Shown in pieces: positions 1-9,813 of a stretch of 51,081 nucleotides of DNA. Origin of the DNA: Coemansia sp. RSA 922. Its lineage: Eukaryota; Kickxellomycota; Kickxellomycetes; Kickxellales; Kickxellaceae. The stretch spans positions 1 to 51,081 of the forward strand of contig JANBQS010000034.1 in the NCBI GenBank assembly GCA_027577415.1, read 5' to 3'. Position 1 is the stretch's first letter, and each line of letters starts with the position of its first letter. Below the pieces are notes generated by a model, which saw nothing but the letters and a program-made list of their open reading frames with translations, made no database searches and was not told the origin of the DNA. The position numbers were made by a program, and so were the translations under genes.

Positions 1-194
1 GGTGGATTAATCTTTGAAAAGGAGTTGCAAGGATCTCATGAGGATATCTGAAGCACCATGGTCAGAAGGGCAAAGGGGAACTATAGGTACTAAAGCATCC
101 GCTGACGCGGCAGCTCTCTCTCTCTCTTATCTGTCTTATCTCTTGCTATATTCTTTTTTAGCCAGAATTTTTATTCTATTGCTTTTTTTGATAT

Positions 195-1958
195 ATGATG
201 CAATATTTTTCTGTTTTCCAGCTCCTCCCCGACCACGTCGTCCGGATGGTGGTAAACCATCTTGTAGGCAGCACTAGGTTTTTGTCTATCGGCATTACGC
301 CTGATACTGTAGAGCACAAACTCCTGCTAATGCCACTTCTATGGGTTAGTCAAAACTTTTGGACCGTTGCTTCAGCGAGCTTTTACCGAGTCAACACTGT
401 CCTAATCAACGGCGAAGAGTTTGCTACCAGCCTCAATCCCCCTGCAGCTTCACGGCGCCTTAAAAGATTCTACGAGTCAACACACCACTTGGCCGAAGAG
501 GTGCACATTATGTTAGACCAGTCTAGAGTATTTTCTGGTCGCGCACTGGAGGTCCTTTCACGCGCACCATTTGATAACGGCGGACTCCAGGAAGCACGCA
601 AGCTCAAGTTTAAATTTGACAAGACGGACCAGAAAATTATAGAGTGGCACAATAGAAGCGCACAGTTTCACAGGCAGGAAAGACAGCTAGAAGACGAGTC
701 GATGGCCGTGTTCAATATTAGCGAGTTTGTAAAACGAGTCAAGCAGATGGCGCCGAAGCTTTGCGAAATCGAGATCGAATATCGAATGAACGGGTCGGAA
801 GAATATCCTAAACGAGGGGTTTTTGAGTCATTGTTGGCGCAACTCATTCAGCTTGGTCCTCGTCTTGTGCTCAAACATCTACAATTCAATATCGCTGCGA
901 GGCTACCAATGGGTGTTGTATCTGATCTAGTTCATATTGATATTGAGTCTTCTGGAATTAGACACATTGCGCATCTGGCTCGACAGAACGCGGCGACACT
1001 ACAAACCTTTATCATGAAGACTCAAGGGTACGGACTCGCTTCTGAACTTATCAAGAGCGTTGACGGCGGTTACGTCTGCTATCCTCGGTTGCGCGTCCTG
1101 AAACTGAGTCATCCCGCTGATATAGAGCGGTATAAATGTCCTTCTCTTCCCGGTGCTCTGCCATTCCCCAATCTTCAGCGACTGAATATAGCTGTTTGCT
1201 ATCCGTTTGGCGATGACGTGCTTTTTAGGGGAAACGCAGCCATACTCGAGAGTCTGGTGATAGAAACCAGACAGGAAGACATTACCATGCTCATCAAAAG
1301 CGGCGTGCTTACTCCCACCAGCCATCCGAAACTACAGTGCGTCAAAATCGCGTATATTAACTTTTTGTATTCGAGTCGATTTGGTTCGTATACGGATCGC
1401 TGGAAGCTACTGTCAAACATTGCGCCTAATGCCGCGGTACGGAGTTTTCCTGGCAGTCGCTGGTCGCCCATTATATCTTCTGATACTTCAGTATTCACCG
1501 ATTATCCCAACATCCAGGTTCTTGATTTACCAGAGGTATCGATAGAGATCTGGGACGCCATTGCACTTATCAAGACGCTGCCACTACTTTCGGATCTACA
1601 CAGCAGGATGTCCGTTGTTACTCCGCCTCTCGCAGACTTGTCCATACACGAGCTTCTTGCCTATGTGCCCTCGGCATACGGGCCCATGGGTCAGCGATTC
1701 CGGGACTGGCATGTCAATGGAATTAGTGGATCCGTCACCCTGGCTGTGAAATGCGTGCTGCTGTTGGCCTTGATATGTCCGAATTTCGACTACTGCGCCA
1801 CGCCCATGAAGCAGCTTAAGGAGTATATGGCTCGACTGGAAGGGACCCTCCATTCGGACGAGTTTAAGGAGCACGCACCTCGTCTGCGGCGCTTGTTGTT
1901 TGATAGAGAACGGAAGGATTCGCAGCTAGTGCTTATTAATATGTTATCAAACATATGA
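195..1958 (+). CDS. F-box-like leucine-rich protein (Kickxellales family)
   Basis: Predicted 587-residue protein. The N-terminus (VFQLLPDHVVRMVVNHL, residues 7-23) followed by a LLWVSQNFW segment near residue 50 matches an F-box-like family that I recall as strongly expanded in Coemansia and related fungi. The rest is leucine-rich with irregular repeats (for example YPRLRVLKLSHP and YPNIQVLDLPEV), as in substrate-recognition LRR regions. By analogy it could recruit substrates to an SCF ubiquitin ligase, but the target is unknown. Two ATGs stand in tandem (195 and 198). I rejected a splice acceptor at 219-221 because the residues it would remove (VFQ) belong to the family start. A CT-rich tract at 112-160 is a likely 5' leader. 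No intron or break is visible. Confidence 0.75.
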   Translation: MMQYFSVFQLLPDHVVRMVVNHLVGSTRFLSIGITPDTVEHKLLLMPLLWVSQNFWTVASASFYRVNTVLINGEEFATSLNPPAASRRLKRFYESTHHLAEEVHIMLDQSRVFSGRALEVLSRAPFDNGGLQEARKLKFKFDKTDQKIIEWHNRSAQFHRQERQLEDESMAVFNISEFVKRVKQMAPKLCEIEIEYRMNGSEEYPKRGVFESLLAQLIQLGPRLVLKHLQFNIAARLPMGVVSDLVHIDIESSGIRHIAHLARQNAATLQTFIMKTQGYGLASELIKSVDGGYVCYPRLRVLKLSHPADIERYKCPSLPGALPFPNLQRLNIAVCYPFGDDVLFRGNAAILESLVIETRQEDITMLIKSGVLTPTSHPKLQCVKIAYINFLYSSRFGSYTDRWKLLSNIAPNAAVRSFPGSRWSPIISSDTSVFTDYPNIQVLDLPEVSIEIWDAIALIKTLPLLSDLHSRMSVVTPPLADLSIHELLAYVPSAYGPMGQRFRDWHVNGISGSVTLAVKCVLLLALICPNFDYCATPMKQLKEYMARLEGTLHSDEFKEHAPRLRRLLFDRERKDSQLVLINMLSNI

Positions 1959-2334
1959 CTAGGCGTCAACCACCATTGAGATGCTCTCCCACTCTGAGTG
2001 TTCATCTCGCTCTCCCTAGTAGACATGAGTTAAAGCGTACACTTAGTCTTTTCGGTACAGCTTTCTAGCTAGCGCACACTTTTTGTTTAACGCTGGGTCG
2101 TCAGTGATTGTCTGTACAAATACGAATGCGAAGTGTGCTTGATTCGATACTCATACTGACTATATCACTGTCAACGATCGTCATCATACTTGTCCCCTAT
2201 CTTTGAATATTCAAAAGAAAGCTAGTGGACGATGTCTGTCGCCCTTCGCTTTAGAGTATCATGCCTATATTTTTTTTGCTTCTGTCGGCCTTCAGTCATT
2301 TAATATTCTTACTCACATTGGCATTTTGAACATA
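1959..2334. other. Intergenic region, CCZ1 promoter
   Basis: These 376 bases lie between two genes on the + strand. They hold the 3' end of the F-box-like gene and the presumed CCZ1 promoter. I see no TATA box, RNA gene or repeat. The CCZ1 frame is open back to a TTG at 2203, but that stretch is hydrophobic and unlike the family. Confidence 0.5.
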
Positions 2335-5300
2335 ATGGCCTCTACGGTATACCCGGTGGCACTTTCACATTTCGCAGTATTTTGCCCAGCACTAGGACCA
2401 GACGAGGACAACACACATGAGCAACTTTTGTTCTATGCCGCTGCAGCACTGCCGCCCTTTTATCCATACTCTGCCAACGACTACTATGCCCGCACCACGC
2501 ACTTACGGCGACGGTCCAGTGGCAGCAGCTCTTCAGCTGTCATTGCCACACCCACGATAACCCCTACCACAGTTACAAAACCGTCGGGGCCAACGGCTGG
2601 CATGGGCAGTGGTGGCGGTGAGCGCGTAGTATCATTAGACATGAAGTTGAGGGAAATAGGACTGGCAGCGGCTTTGGTGATATTTGCCAATTCGTTTGGG
2701 ACGGGCAAAAACAATTTCCATGTAGTTCATTCCGAAAAGCGACGCACCGTAGTGTTTGAGCCTGAGACTGGAGTACTAATACAGTTGTCAGTTGTTTTGC
2801 CGCGGAGGGTTCGACCCTATGGCAAGGAAAAGGACGCGTATTCTATAGAGTTCCTCGACAGCGAAGTCAGCGACGAGGCACTACGCGCCTGGGTGGAGAG
2901 CGAGTACTGGGCATTTCACCTGTTATTTGGTCCTTTGCAAAGAGCGCTGGCTGGCGAGCAACAGACTGTACGTCGCCAGTTGGATGCCTTTTTCGGTCGC
3001 ACGTTGTGGCACTGGGACCGTCGTTGGGCTGCTAGTGAGCTGGATCTTATTCATGCCTTGAGACCGCTACCACAAATGCCTTTGGGGAGTATCAGTCTCG
3101 GTGGGTTTGAGCAGCTGTGGCGAGATCTAGGCGAACTGACTAATGGGGATGGAGCTGAGCCGTTGGTGGCTATGACTGTGGTTCTATGGCGTGGCAAGGA
3201 GATACTGTGGAGTAGTAGTCTGCTGGATAACAGTACGGATGATAGGATCCAAGTACTTAGAGCTCTGGTTACTTGGTCGCGTGCTGTATTTGCGCCGACA
3301 TTTTCTACGCCGGCTCCTCCTATTTCTGGTCGCAAGTCGCGGGTGGCTAGCCAGTCGCGAGCACAGTACTCCAACCGAGCCATTAGCTTTTCCAATTCAT
3401 CCCGCCCGGCGTCTGGCACCTCGTCAGCCTCGTCATCTATGCCGGCTACGCGTACGCTGCTTGCACACCAGCAATTACAGCGACAGCCGCCACAGAATAC
3501 TGGTGTCGCTGGCAGTTGGCTGTGGGGTTGGCGCTCCAAGCCTGAAACTGGCCCGCCTAAGCAGCCAACTAACAATAACGATTCGGTTGATACGGGCTCG
3601 GACGACGACAGCGGGAGTAGTGGCAGGAGCAGCGTTAACACTGGGGTGCAGGCTGCCGCTAATATTGTCACTGGCGGCATCTCACAGGCGCTCTCAAGAG
3701 CAGTCAACGCACTCATTGAGCCCCGGCCTCCGACGCCTCCCGAAGTTGATCCAGTGTTTGCCTCTGAAGCACAAGCCGATGGAGCCTTGGTATCACCAAT
3801 TCAGCCACAGTCGCTGATGACGCATGCTGGAGTTTCTTCTGCCGAACAGTACGCCATCTCAGTATCTGACATTGACGATCTTGCTGGTGGTGGTAATAGT
3901 GGCAGGTGTGGACGTAGTTGGAGTAATGCCCCGTTTGCTGGCGGCGGGGACTCTGACGCCGAATCTCTGAGATCTATAGCTTCCATACAGACCACACGCA
4001 CTGCTGCCACCGTAGCTGTTAGTCGGCAATCCGCCACTGCTCGACTTGACCCAGAGCTGTCAACGGCAAGCGAGGGCCGGCGTACGCGCTCAACGACTAT
4101 GCAGAACAACGTTACTCCGCCATACGCCAGCGGTAACAGCTACTGGCCCATGGCTATTGGTAGAGGCCTGGCGCACCGTGCTCATGGGCGCTCTCCGTCG
4201 ATAATGTCTAATGCCAGCGCAGCGACAGTCGAGTCTACGCAGCTTCGCGACGATACGCGGGTGTCTGCTCGTAGCTGGTGGCCGTCTGTGCTGGGCGGGT
4301 CTTGGGGTGCTGCCAAGCTGCCGGAGACCGTGCCTGAGCAGGCCACTACTACAATAGTCGAGGGCGACCTTGCTGACCAGTTTCTAGTATTTCCGCTTCC
4401 GCAGTCGGGAATCGACATATCTACTACGTTCTTGTATACTGGCGAGTACCCCTTCCCGGGCCTGCCAGCGCACTCATCGCAGCCACAACGCAGCAGTGAA
4501 GCCGAGCATATTCGAGTATCAGCCGCTGACGATGACAACGATGACAGTGATATTGGGGAGAGAGAAGAACAAGAGGCGACGAATAGTCTAATTGGTAGTA
4601 ACACTGACGGGCAGAGACAAGAGACGATTAGTCGGCTGGAGTGCGCTATGGATGAGGGTATGCCGGCGGCCTATGAGCATGGTGTAGATGTTGACTGCGA
4701 GCGAGGTGTGGTTCTGGCACCGCGGGGCCTCGGTGGGATGCAGTACGACTCGCGCTTGCTCAAGCTAATGTATCAAGGGGGAGGCGACACAAACAATAGT
4801 TTGTCAGCTGCTGTTCCAGCCGCCACAGCGACTCCATCTGCCTCAGCGTCTGAGCGCGCACTATTTACCTCGCCTGACTCGCAAGACGGAGCATGTAAGA
4901 CACTGGTGTATAAATACGGCGACTTGCTGCTTGTAATTCTCGGTCCTCCGACCTGTACTCCGCCGGCTCAGGCACCAGCAGTGGTTGGTGCTCGAGGTGT
5001 GCGGAGGATGAGGCGCAAGCGAGTTGGCGAGGTTGTGCAAAGGCCAGACGTAGTGACTAGGTTTAGTGCTGATGAGGCACTGACTATTGAAGGCGTGGTA
5101 TTGAGGTATGCAGCGAGCTTGCAGGCGGCGGCTGCGCGCGATGCCAGCGAAGTACAGACGCAGAGGCGTAGCGAGACGCAGCTTGCTCTTCACCGACGGA
5201 TTCCGCCGTATCTGTTCCAGGAGCGGAGGCTGAGGCTGACGCGGACGAACTGGCGACATGAAGATAGCTCGGTGGTGGCGCTCAACCGATCGTATGCTGG

Positions 5301-5556
5301 GTTCTTTGGGACAAGTACGCTTGAATCTGGTGACCATGTAGGGTCAAGTGCTCCTGGTATGAACAATGGTAACCGCAACGGTGTGGGGGAAGTGAACCCT
5401 GCGCCCTTGCCTGCAAATGTCAGGCGGACTTTGTCGGTGGTCAACGCTGAAATTGCAAACAATCGAGGGAGAACTCTGGCTGTATGTGTTAGAATGCATG
5501 ACAAGGGATGGATTGCTGCTACTTCTGTGTCGCACGACGTGCTACTGTGTAGTTGA
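2335..5556 (+). CDS. CCZ1: CCZ1-like subunit of the Mon1-Ccz1 Rab7 exchange factor
   Basis: Predicted 1073-residue protein. Residues 12-34 (HFAVFCPALGPDEDNTHEQ then LLFY) match the first longin segment of Ccz1/HPS4/INTU proteins. Residues 103-158 continue it with GLAAALVIFANSF and KRRTVVFEPE, the usual 'KRR..FEPE' signature. Known role of the family: with Mon1 it activates Rab7/Ypt7 on late endosomes, vacuoles and autophagosomes. A long Ser/Thr/Pro-rich disordered insert fills roughly residues 340-790, so the protein is longer than yeast Ccz1 (about 700 residues). The C-terminal third returns to ordered sequence with YKYGDLLLVILGPP near residue 860, probably another longin segment. I chose ATG 2335 because homology begins there; upstream codons lack family resemblance. 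Confidence 0.8.
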   Translation: MASTVYPVALSHFAVFCPALGPDEDNTHEQLLFYAAAALPPFYPYSANDYYARTTHLRRRSSGSSSSAVIATPTITPTTVTKPSGPTAGMGSGGGERVVSLDMKLREIGLAAALVIFANSFGTGKNNFHVVHSEKRRTVVFEPETGVLIQLSVVLPRRVRPYGKEKDAYSIEFLDSEVSDEALRAWVESEYWAFHLLFGPLQRALAGEQQTVRRQLDAFFGRTLWHWDRRWAASELDLIHALRPLPQMPLGSISLGGFEQLWRDLGELTNGDGAEPLVAMTVVLWRGKEILWSSSLLDNSTDDRIQVLRALVTWSRAVFAPTFSTPAPPISGRKSRVASQSRAQYSNRAISFSNSSRPASGTSSASSSMPATRTLLAHQQLQRQPPQNTGVAGSWLWGWRSKPETGPPKQPTNNNDSVDTGSDDDSGSSGRSSVNTGVQAAANIVTGGISQALSRAVNALIEPRPPTPPEVDPVFASEAQADGALVSPIQPQSLMTHAGVSSAEQYAISVSDIDDLAGGGNSGRCGRSWSNAPFAGGGDSDAESLRSIASIQTTRTAATVAVSRQSATARLDPELSTASEGRRTRSTTMQNNVTPPYASGNSYWPMAIGRGLAHRAHGRSPSIMSNASAATVESTQLRDDTRVSARSWWPSVLGGSWGAAKLPETVPEQATTTIVEGDLADQFLVFPLPQSGIDISTTFLYTGEYPFPGLPAHSSQPQRSSEAEHIRVSAADDDNDDSDIGEREEQEATNSLIGSNTDGQRQETISRLECAMDEGMPAAYEHGVDVDCERGVVLAPRGLGGMQYDSRLLKLMYQGGGDTNNSLSAAVPAATATPSASASERALFTSPDSQDGACKTLVYKYGDLLLVILGPPTCTPPAQAPAVVGARGVRRMRRKRVGEVVQRPDVVTRFSADEALTIEGVVLRYAASLQAAAARDASEVQTQRRSETQLALHRRIPPYLFQERRLRLTRTNWRHEDSSVVALNRSYAGFFGTSTLESGDHVGSSAPGMNNGNRNGVGEVNPAPLPANVRRTLSVVNAEIANNRGRTLAVCVRMHDKGWIAATSVSHDVLLCS

Positions 5557-8222
5557 TCAGCCCAAGGCAACACTGGCTGATGCCCAAACATTTTTGACAA
5601 AGTTATCTCGTAGAGCTGCCTCTAGTGTCACTTGATAGTGTTGTATTTTTTTATATAGAGAATAGAAAAAATAGTATTCTTTTTGATGTTTGGTTCCTTT
5701 TTTTATTTCCTAGTTTTCGTTCATCTCTTCGAGGGGACGGGGTGGGCGTGGATAGTCGTGGTTGCCGCCATCTTCGCTGTTTTGAGCTGGAACTGAGCTA
5801 TGTATCGACATTATCGGTGTTTTTTTTCTTTCTTTGAGGGAAAAAAAAAGGTCAGGTAGAGATATATATATAAAAAAAGTATGGCACTTGCGATTTGTAT
5901 TTTGTTGTTGTTTTGTTTTGACGAGTGTGCAGAATCCTTCTTTCTTTTTATACGCGCGAGTAAGTGTAACCTTCGTGTAATGCAAAACCTCTTATGCTGA
6001 TGGGAATAAAAAAGAAAAATATAAAGAGAAAGAAAACAAAGAGATCATTTTTTTTTTGGTTTCACATTCTTGTTTTTCTCGTTCGTGATAGATAACATAA
6101 ATAATCATTTCTTAATTGTTCAGCTATTGCAGTTGTATGTACTCTTCATGTGGACAGTTTTCTTTTTCTTTTTTAAAATAGCCCGAAAAAAAGGGGGATG
6201 TTTCACAAAAACAAGAAAATTTTTTGTGGTGTATAAGCCTCATTTATCAAATTAAGAAAACAATACTCAAGATGAGAACAACTTTGGGGAGGGGGACACC
6301 TACTGAAATAATTGGAAGGTGCGTGGAGAGAAATAGTGGCGTGCATGTGTGGAGACGAAAGGGAAAAGCAAATCCATATTGTTCTCTTTTTTGAACCCTT
6401 TGGTACTTTTGACTCGTGTGACAAGTCTAGAGTAAACAATCAGTGTTGTGAAAAAAAAGGGGGAGGCCTACTTTATTGCAACATAAGCCTTTGCTATATC
6501 TAGGCAAGGCTACATTATACAGTGAGTGGCGATTATTTTTGTATACAAGCATGATAATATCAGTGATTCATGCTAAAAAGCATGCAAGTCTTCGTGGGTA
6601 CACCTGACTTGCTCCTCCCTACTTTGTTGTTTTTGTCGGAGAGAATAGGGTGTGGCAGTGGCGAGTGCTGTATGACCTGTCATCACAATTTATGCAGCTA
6701 GCCACAATTTAATACCTTATCAACATACACAATATTGTGACATGTACACCTATGATATTTATAGACAACTTGACTCAGAAATACAAAAAAAAAAAAATTA
6801 TTTTGTCAATTTGGTTGTTGTTTTCAAATGTGACAAGCAGCGTGAGTGGGTCTGGTGACCTTGCTCGTTCAATTGCAGGCGAAAAAGTAGGGAATGCGAA
6901 CCTGGGCTATATCGCTGCACGTCTCAAGAGTTGTTGTAAACTTGAATTATTTTAGTTTTTGTTGTTGTTGATCGGGTTTGTGCCAACCAATGGCTCGACT
7001 CACTCGATACAGTGGATTGACTTTCATGTGGCAACACAAAAATACTGTTGGTCGTCTTTCTGGCTTATGCGAGGCCTGCTATTCGACTAAATATTGGACT
7101 TGAATTGACCGAGTGAAAATCAATCTACATTCCTCAAAAACATGTATCAGTCCAAACTGACGGGTTCTCTCTCCTCCGGCGCTGTTCCCACGAACCACAA
7201 ACAACTTTTTTGGCCGAACTTCTTTTACTAATAGTATAAAAAATTCTGCAGCTACCATGCTAGTTTAAGCTTTTGTAGTACAAAACAAAAGATACATAGT
7301 AGATCTACATTTCGGTCGTTGGACAGTGCATAAAGCGTGGAGGGGAAGATCGTCTGAGCAATGTGTATAGATAACGAATAGGAATAATTTAAAAAAAAAA
7401 AAAAAGCGGTCCAGTGAGATTGTCCAAAGCATGCTCAAAAACGGCCGGATGTTGTACGACCAATCGGGGATAATCTATACAACTCCCGGAAGTAGGCGCG
7501 TGAGAGATTATGAAGTTCCGTCTCCGGGGCGATTAACAAACACGCACATACCACCCTACCAAGATGGAAAGAAATAAAAATTATGTGTAAATCTCTTCCG
7601 TCTAAAAAAAAAAAATTGTCCATGAGGAGGGGAACTGTCGGCAGAGCATAACATTTTTTTTACTTCCTAATTGCCATTTTTATTATTGACAAGGCTTGTT
7701 CCCCCGTGCCCCCAATCCCCCCTCTTTTAAATTTTTTTCCTAGAGAAATAGAGTAGTAAAACGAATGAGAGAAGAGTCGGTCGGCTGTGTGATCTCCACA
7801 CGGGGTTTGTCAGTCGGGCCGGTTGCCCCTTCCCCCACATTTTTTTTTTGTCTGTGTGGTATGGACGGCAATGGATGGTGGCGGATCAGCCGCCTAGGGC
7901 ACAGACTTGGCAGATAAGGACAATGGGCTTGTCATATTAATGTGCCGAAAGTGAGCAGAGTCTAATGATTGTTGCTGTAATTGCAGCTGCCTCCTTTGCT
8001 CTTTCTCTCTCCATCGCTGCTATAAAAAGAAGCAGCCACTCCCCGGGACCTTTCTTCCTTTGGTTTCTAGCCATCCTAGTTTCATCAACAAACTGATATC
8101 ACCAATTTTACGGCGCGCAATAATTTTTTTATCTTTTATCTGATATCTCTATAACTACTTCTCTTCTTCTTTCTCTTTTTATATTTATATTTTTTGTTGT
8201 TGTACGGTCTTTGTTGTTAACC
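5557..8222. other. Long AT-rich intergenic region upstream of the sugar transporter
   Basis: This 2.67 kb stretch has no convincing gene. It is rich in A and T homopolymers (for example near 5850, 6790, 7392 and 7605), and its small ORFs are low-complexity. I found no tRNA, rRNA or known small RNA. The 3' end looks like a regulated promoter. It has CCGGGG hexamers of the Mig1/CreA type at 7524-7529 (+) and 8041-8046 (-), a CCAAT-like site near 7459, a TATA box at 8021 and a CT-rich leader up to the ATG at 8223. Length and motifs suggest control by carbon source, which is inference. Confidence 0.5.
8021..8028 (+). promoter_or_regulatory. TATA box of sugar transporter gene
   Basis: TATAAAAA lies 195 bases before the ATG. 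It is flanked by pyrimidine-rich sequence and followed by a CCCCGGGA element at 8041. This is a consensus TATA in the expected orientation for the transporter gene. Confidence 0.5.
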
Positions 8223-9728
8223 ATGGGCAAAAACACGCAGACTTACTTGGTAGGTGGTGTGTCGGCCATTGGTGGGTTCCTTTTCGGCTATGATATTGGA
8301 GTGATATCGTCGATTCTCGAGATGGACTATTGGAAGCTCTATTTCCACAACCCAGGTTCAGTAGGCGTTGGTGTTATTGTCTCGCTACTTACCGCTGGTT
8401 GCTTTGTCGGGTCTTTGTGTGCTGGCTGGATCGCTGATCGGTTTTCGCGCAAGCGGGCTATTATGTCAGCCTGCGTTGTCTTTTGTCTTGGAGCTGCCAT
8501 TCAATGTGGCTCTCGCAACCGCGCTATGCTGATAATTGGCCGGTTCATTGCCGGTCTAGGCGTCGGCGTACTTTCTATGAGCGTACCGGTGTTCCAGTCT
8601 GAAATTGCACCACCGCATATTCGTGGGCGGCTTGTGTCTCTGCAGCAGTGGGCTATTACTTGGGGTATTCTGGTGGCCTTTTGGATCGACTATGGATGTC
8701 ACTTTATCGATAGCCATGCGTCGTGGCGTATCCCTATCGGTCTTCAGATCGTTCCTGCTGTTATTCTATTCGTGTCTATGATATTTATGCCGTACTCGCC
8801 GCGCTGGCTAGTGGATAATGATCGCATTGACGAGGCCCAAAAGGTGTTGGCGCGCTTGCGGTCTGGTGGCGATATTCATGCTCCAGAGGTTATGGAAGAG
8901 CTTGAGGAGATCAAGGAGGCTGTGCGCATTGACCGCGAGACTGCCGTACGCAGCTACACTGACCTCTTGCGTGTGCCGATCCGCCGCCGTGTTGTCCTCG
9001 GCGTGCTTATCCAGGCCCTGCAGCAGCTGACGGGAATCAATGTGTCTATGTACTTTGCGACGTCTATTTTCAAGCAGGCGGGGCTCAGCGGCAATAATGC
9101 GCCGCTGTTGGCGCAGGGCGTGAACGGCGTGGTCAATATGCTGGCTACTGTGCCGGCCATTCTGTGGATTGATCGGTGGGGCCGTCGCAAGACACTTATG
9201 CTTGGATCGCTGGGCTGTGGCATTACATATTTTATCCAAGCGGTGGCGAAGGGCGCTACGCAGCACAAGACCTATGATGAGGACGGCTCGTTGAACCTCA
9301 ATATCCCCAAGGGACCGTCGTATCTGATCATCGTCATGATGTACTTGTTTGTGGCATCGTTTGCCATGTCGTGGGGACCTATCGGCTGGATCTATCCGTC
9401 GGAGATTTTCCCTATGCGTATCCGCTCAAAGGCTAACTCGATCACTACGGCGTCGAACTGGATCTTCAACTTTGTCATTGGACTGGTGTCGCCGATTCTT
9501 ATCAAGAAGATTACTTGGGGATTGGACTTGATATTCGCTATTATCATGTTCTCGTCTATTGCCATTGTCTATTTGTTCTATCCGGAGACCAAGAACCGCT
9601 CGCTGGAAGACATGGAGGTCATCTTTACGGGCTCTATCTGGTCGCACAAGGACCGCAAGCGTATTGCACAATACGACAATGCCAACAAAGTACATGAGGA
9701 TGATAAGATAAATAGCAAAGATTTTTGA
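8223..9728 (+). CDS. MFS sugar transporter (hexose family)
   Basis: Predicted 501-residue plasma-membrane sugar:proton symporter or facilitator of the sugar porter family. The family motifs appear in order: GGFLFGYDIGVIS in TM1, DRFSRKRA in loop 2-3, GRFIAGLGVGVLSMSVPVFQ in TM4, an EIAPPHIRGR segment, PYSPRWL before the central loop, QQLTGINVSMYF in TM7, DRWGRRKT in loop 8-9, GPIGWIYPSEIFPMRIR in TM10 and PETKNRSLEDM at the C-terminus. Twelve membrane segments are expected. The QQWAITWG segment resembles fungal high-affinity glucose and STL-type carriers, but the substrate cannot be fixed from sequence. The frame is open from a TTG at 8211; ATG 8223 (ACCATGG context) is the better start. It is convergent with the SMS-like gene, with 85 bases between stops. 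Confidence 0.9.
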   Translation: MGKNTQTYLVGGVSAIGGFLFGYDIGVISSILEMDYWKLYFHNPGSVGVGVIVSLLTAGCFVGSLCAGWIADRFSRKRAIMSACVVFCLGAAIQCGSRNRAMLIIGRFIAGLGVGVLSMSVPVFQSEIAPPHIRGRLVSLQQWAITWGILVAFWIDYGCHFIDSHASWRIPIGLQIVPAVILFVSMIFMPYSPRWLVDNDRIDEAQKVLARLRSGGDIHAPEVMEELEEIKEAVRIDRETAVRSYTDLLRVPIRRRVVLGVLIQALQQLTGINVSMYFATSIFKQAGLSGNNAPLLAQGVNGVVNMLATVPAILWIDRWGRRKTLMLGSLGCGITYFIQAVAKGATQHKTYDEDGSLNLNIPKGPSYLIIVMMYLFVASFAMSWGPIGWIYPSEIFPMRIRSKANSITTASNWIFNFVIGLVSPILIKKITWGLDLIFAIIMFSSIAIVYLFYPETKNRSLEDMEVIFTGSIWSHKDRKRIAQYDNANKVHEDDKINSKDF

Positions 9729-9813
9729 ATAATAAGCGACTTTTACTTTTTATTTAGCGTGTATGAATATTATGTATTGAGCCAAATGATTTTGGTATCA
9801 AGTTTAAGTTGTA

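Noticed and set aside
14..277. An exon or small gene before the F-box-like gene
   Set aside because: The frame starts at TTG and is low-complexity. Splicing at 219-221 would remove VFQ, which belongs to the family start, and no in-frame upstream exon fits.
2800..2820. GGGTTCGACCCTA as a tRNA T arm
   Set aside because: It lies inside the conserved coding region of CCZ1, and no acceptor or anticodon arm can be folded around it.
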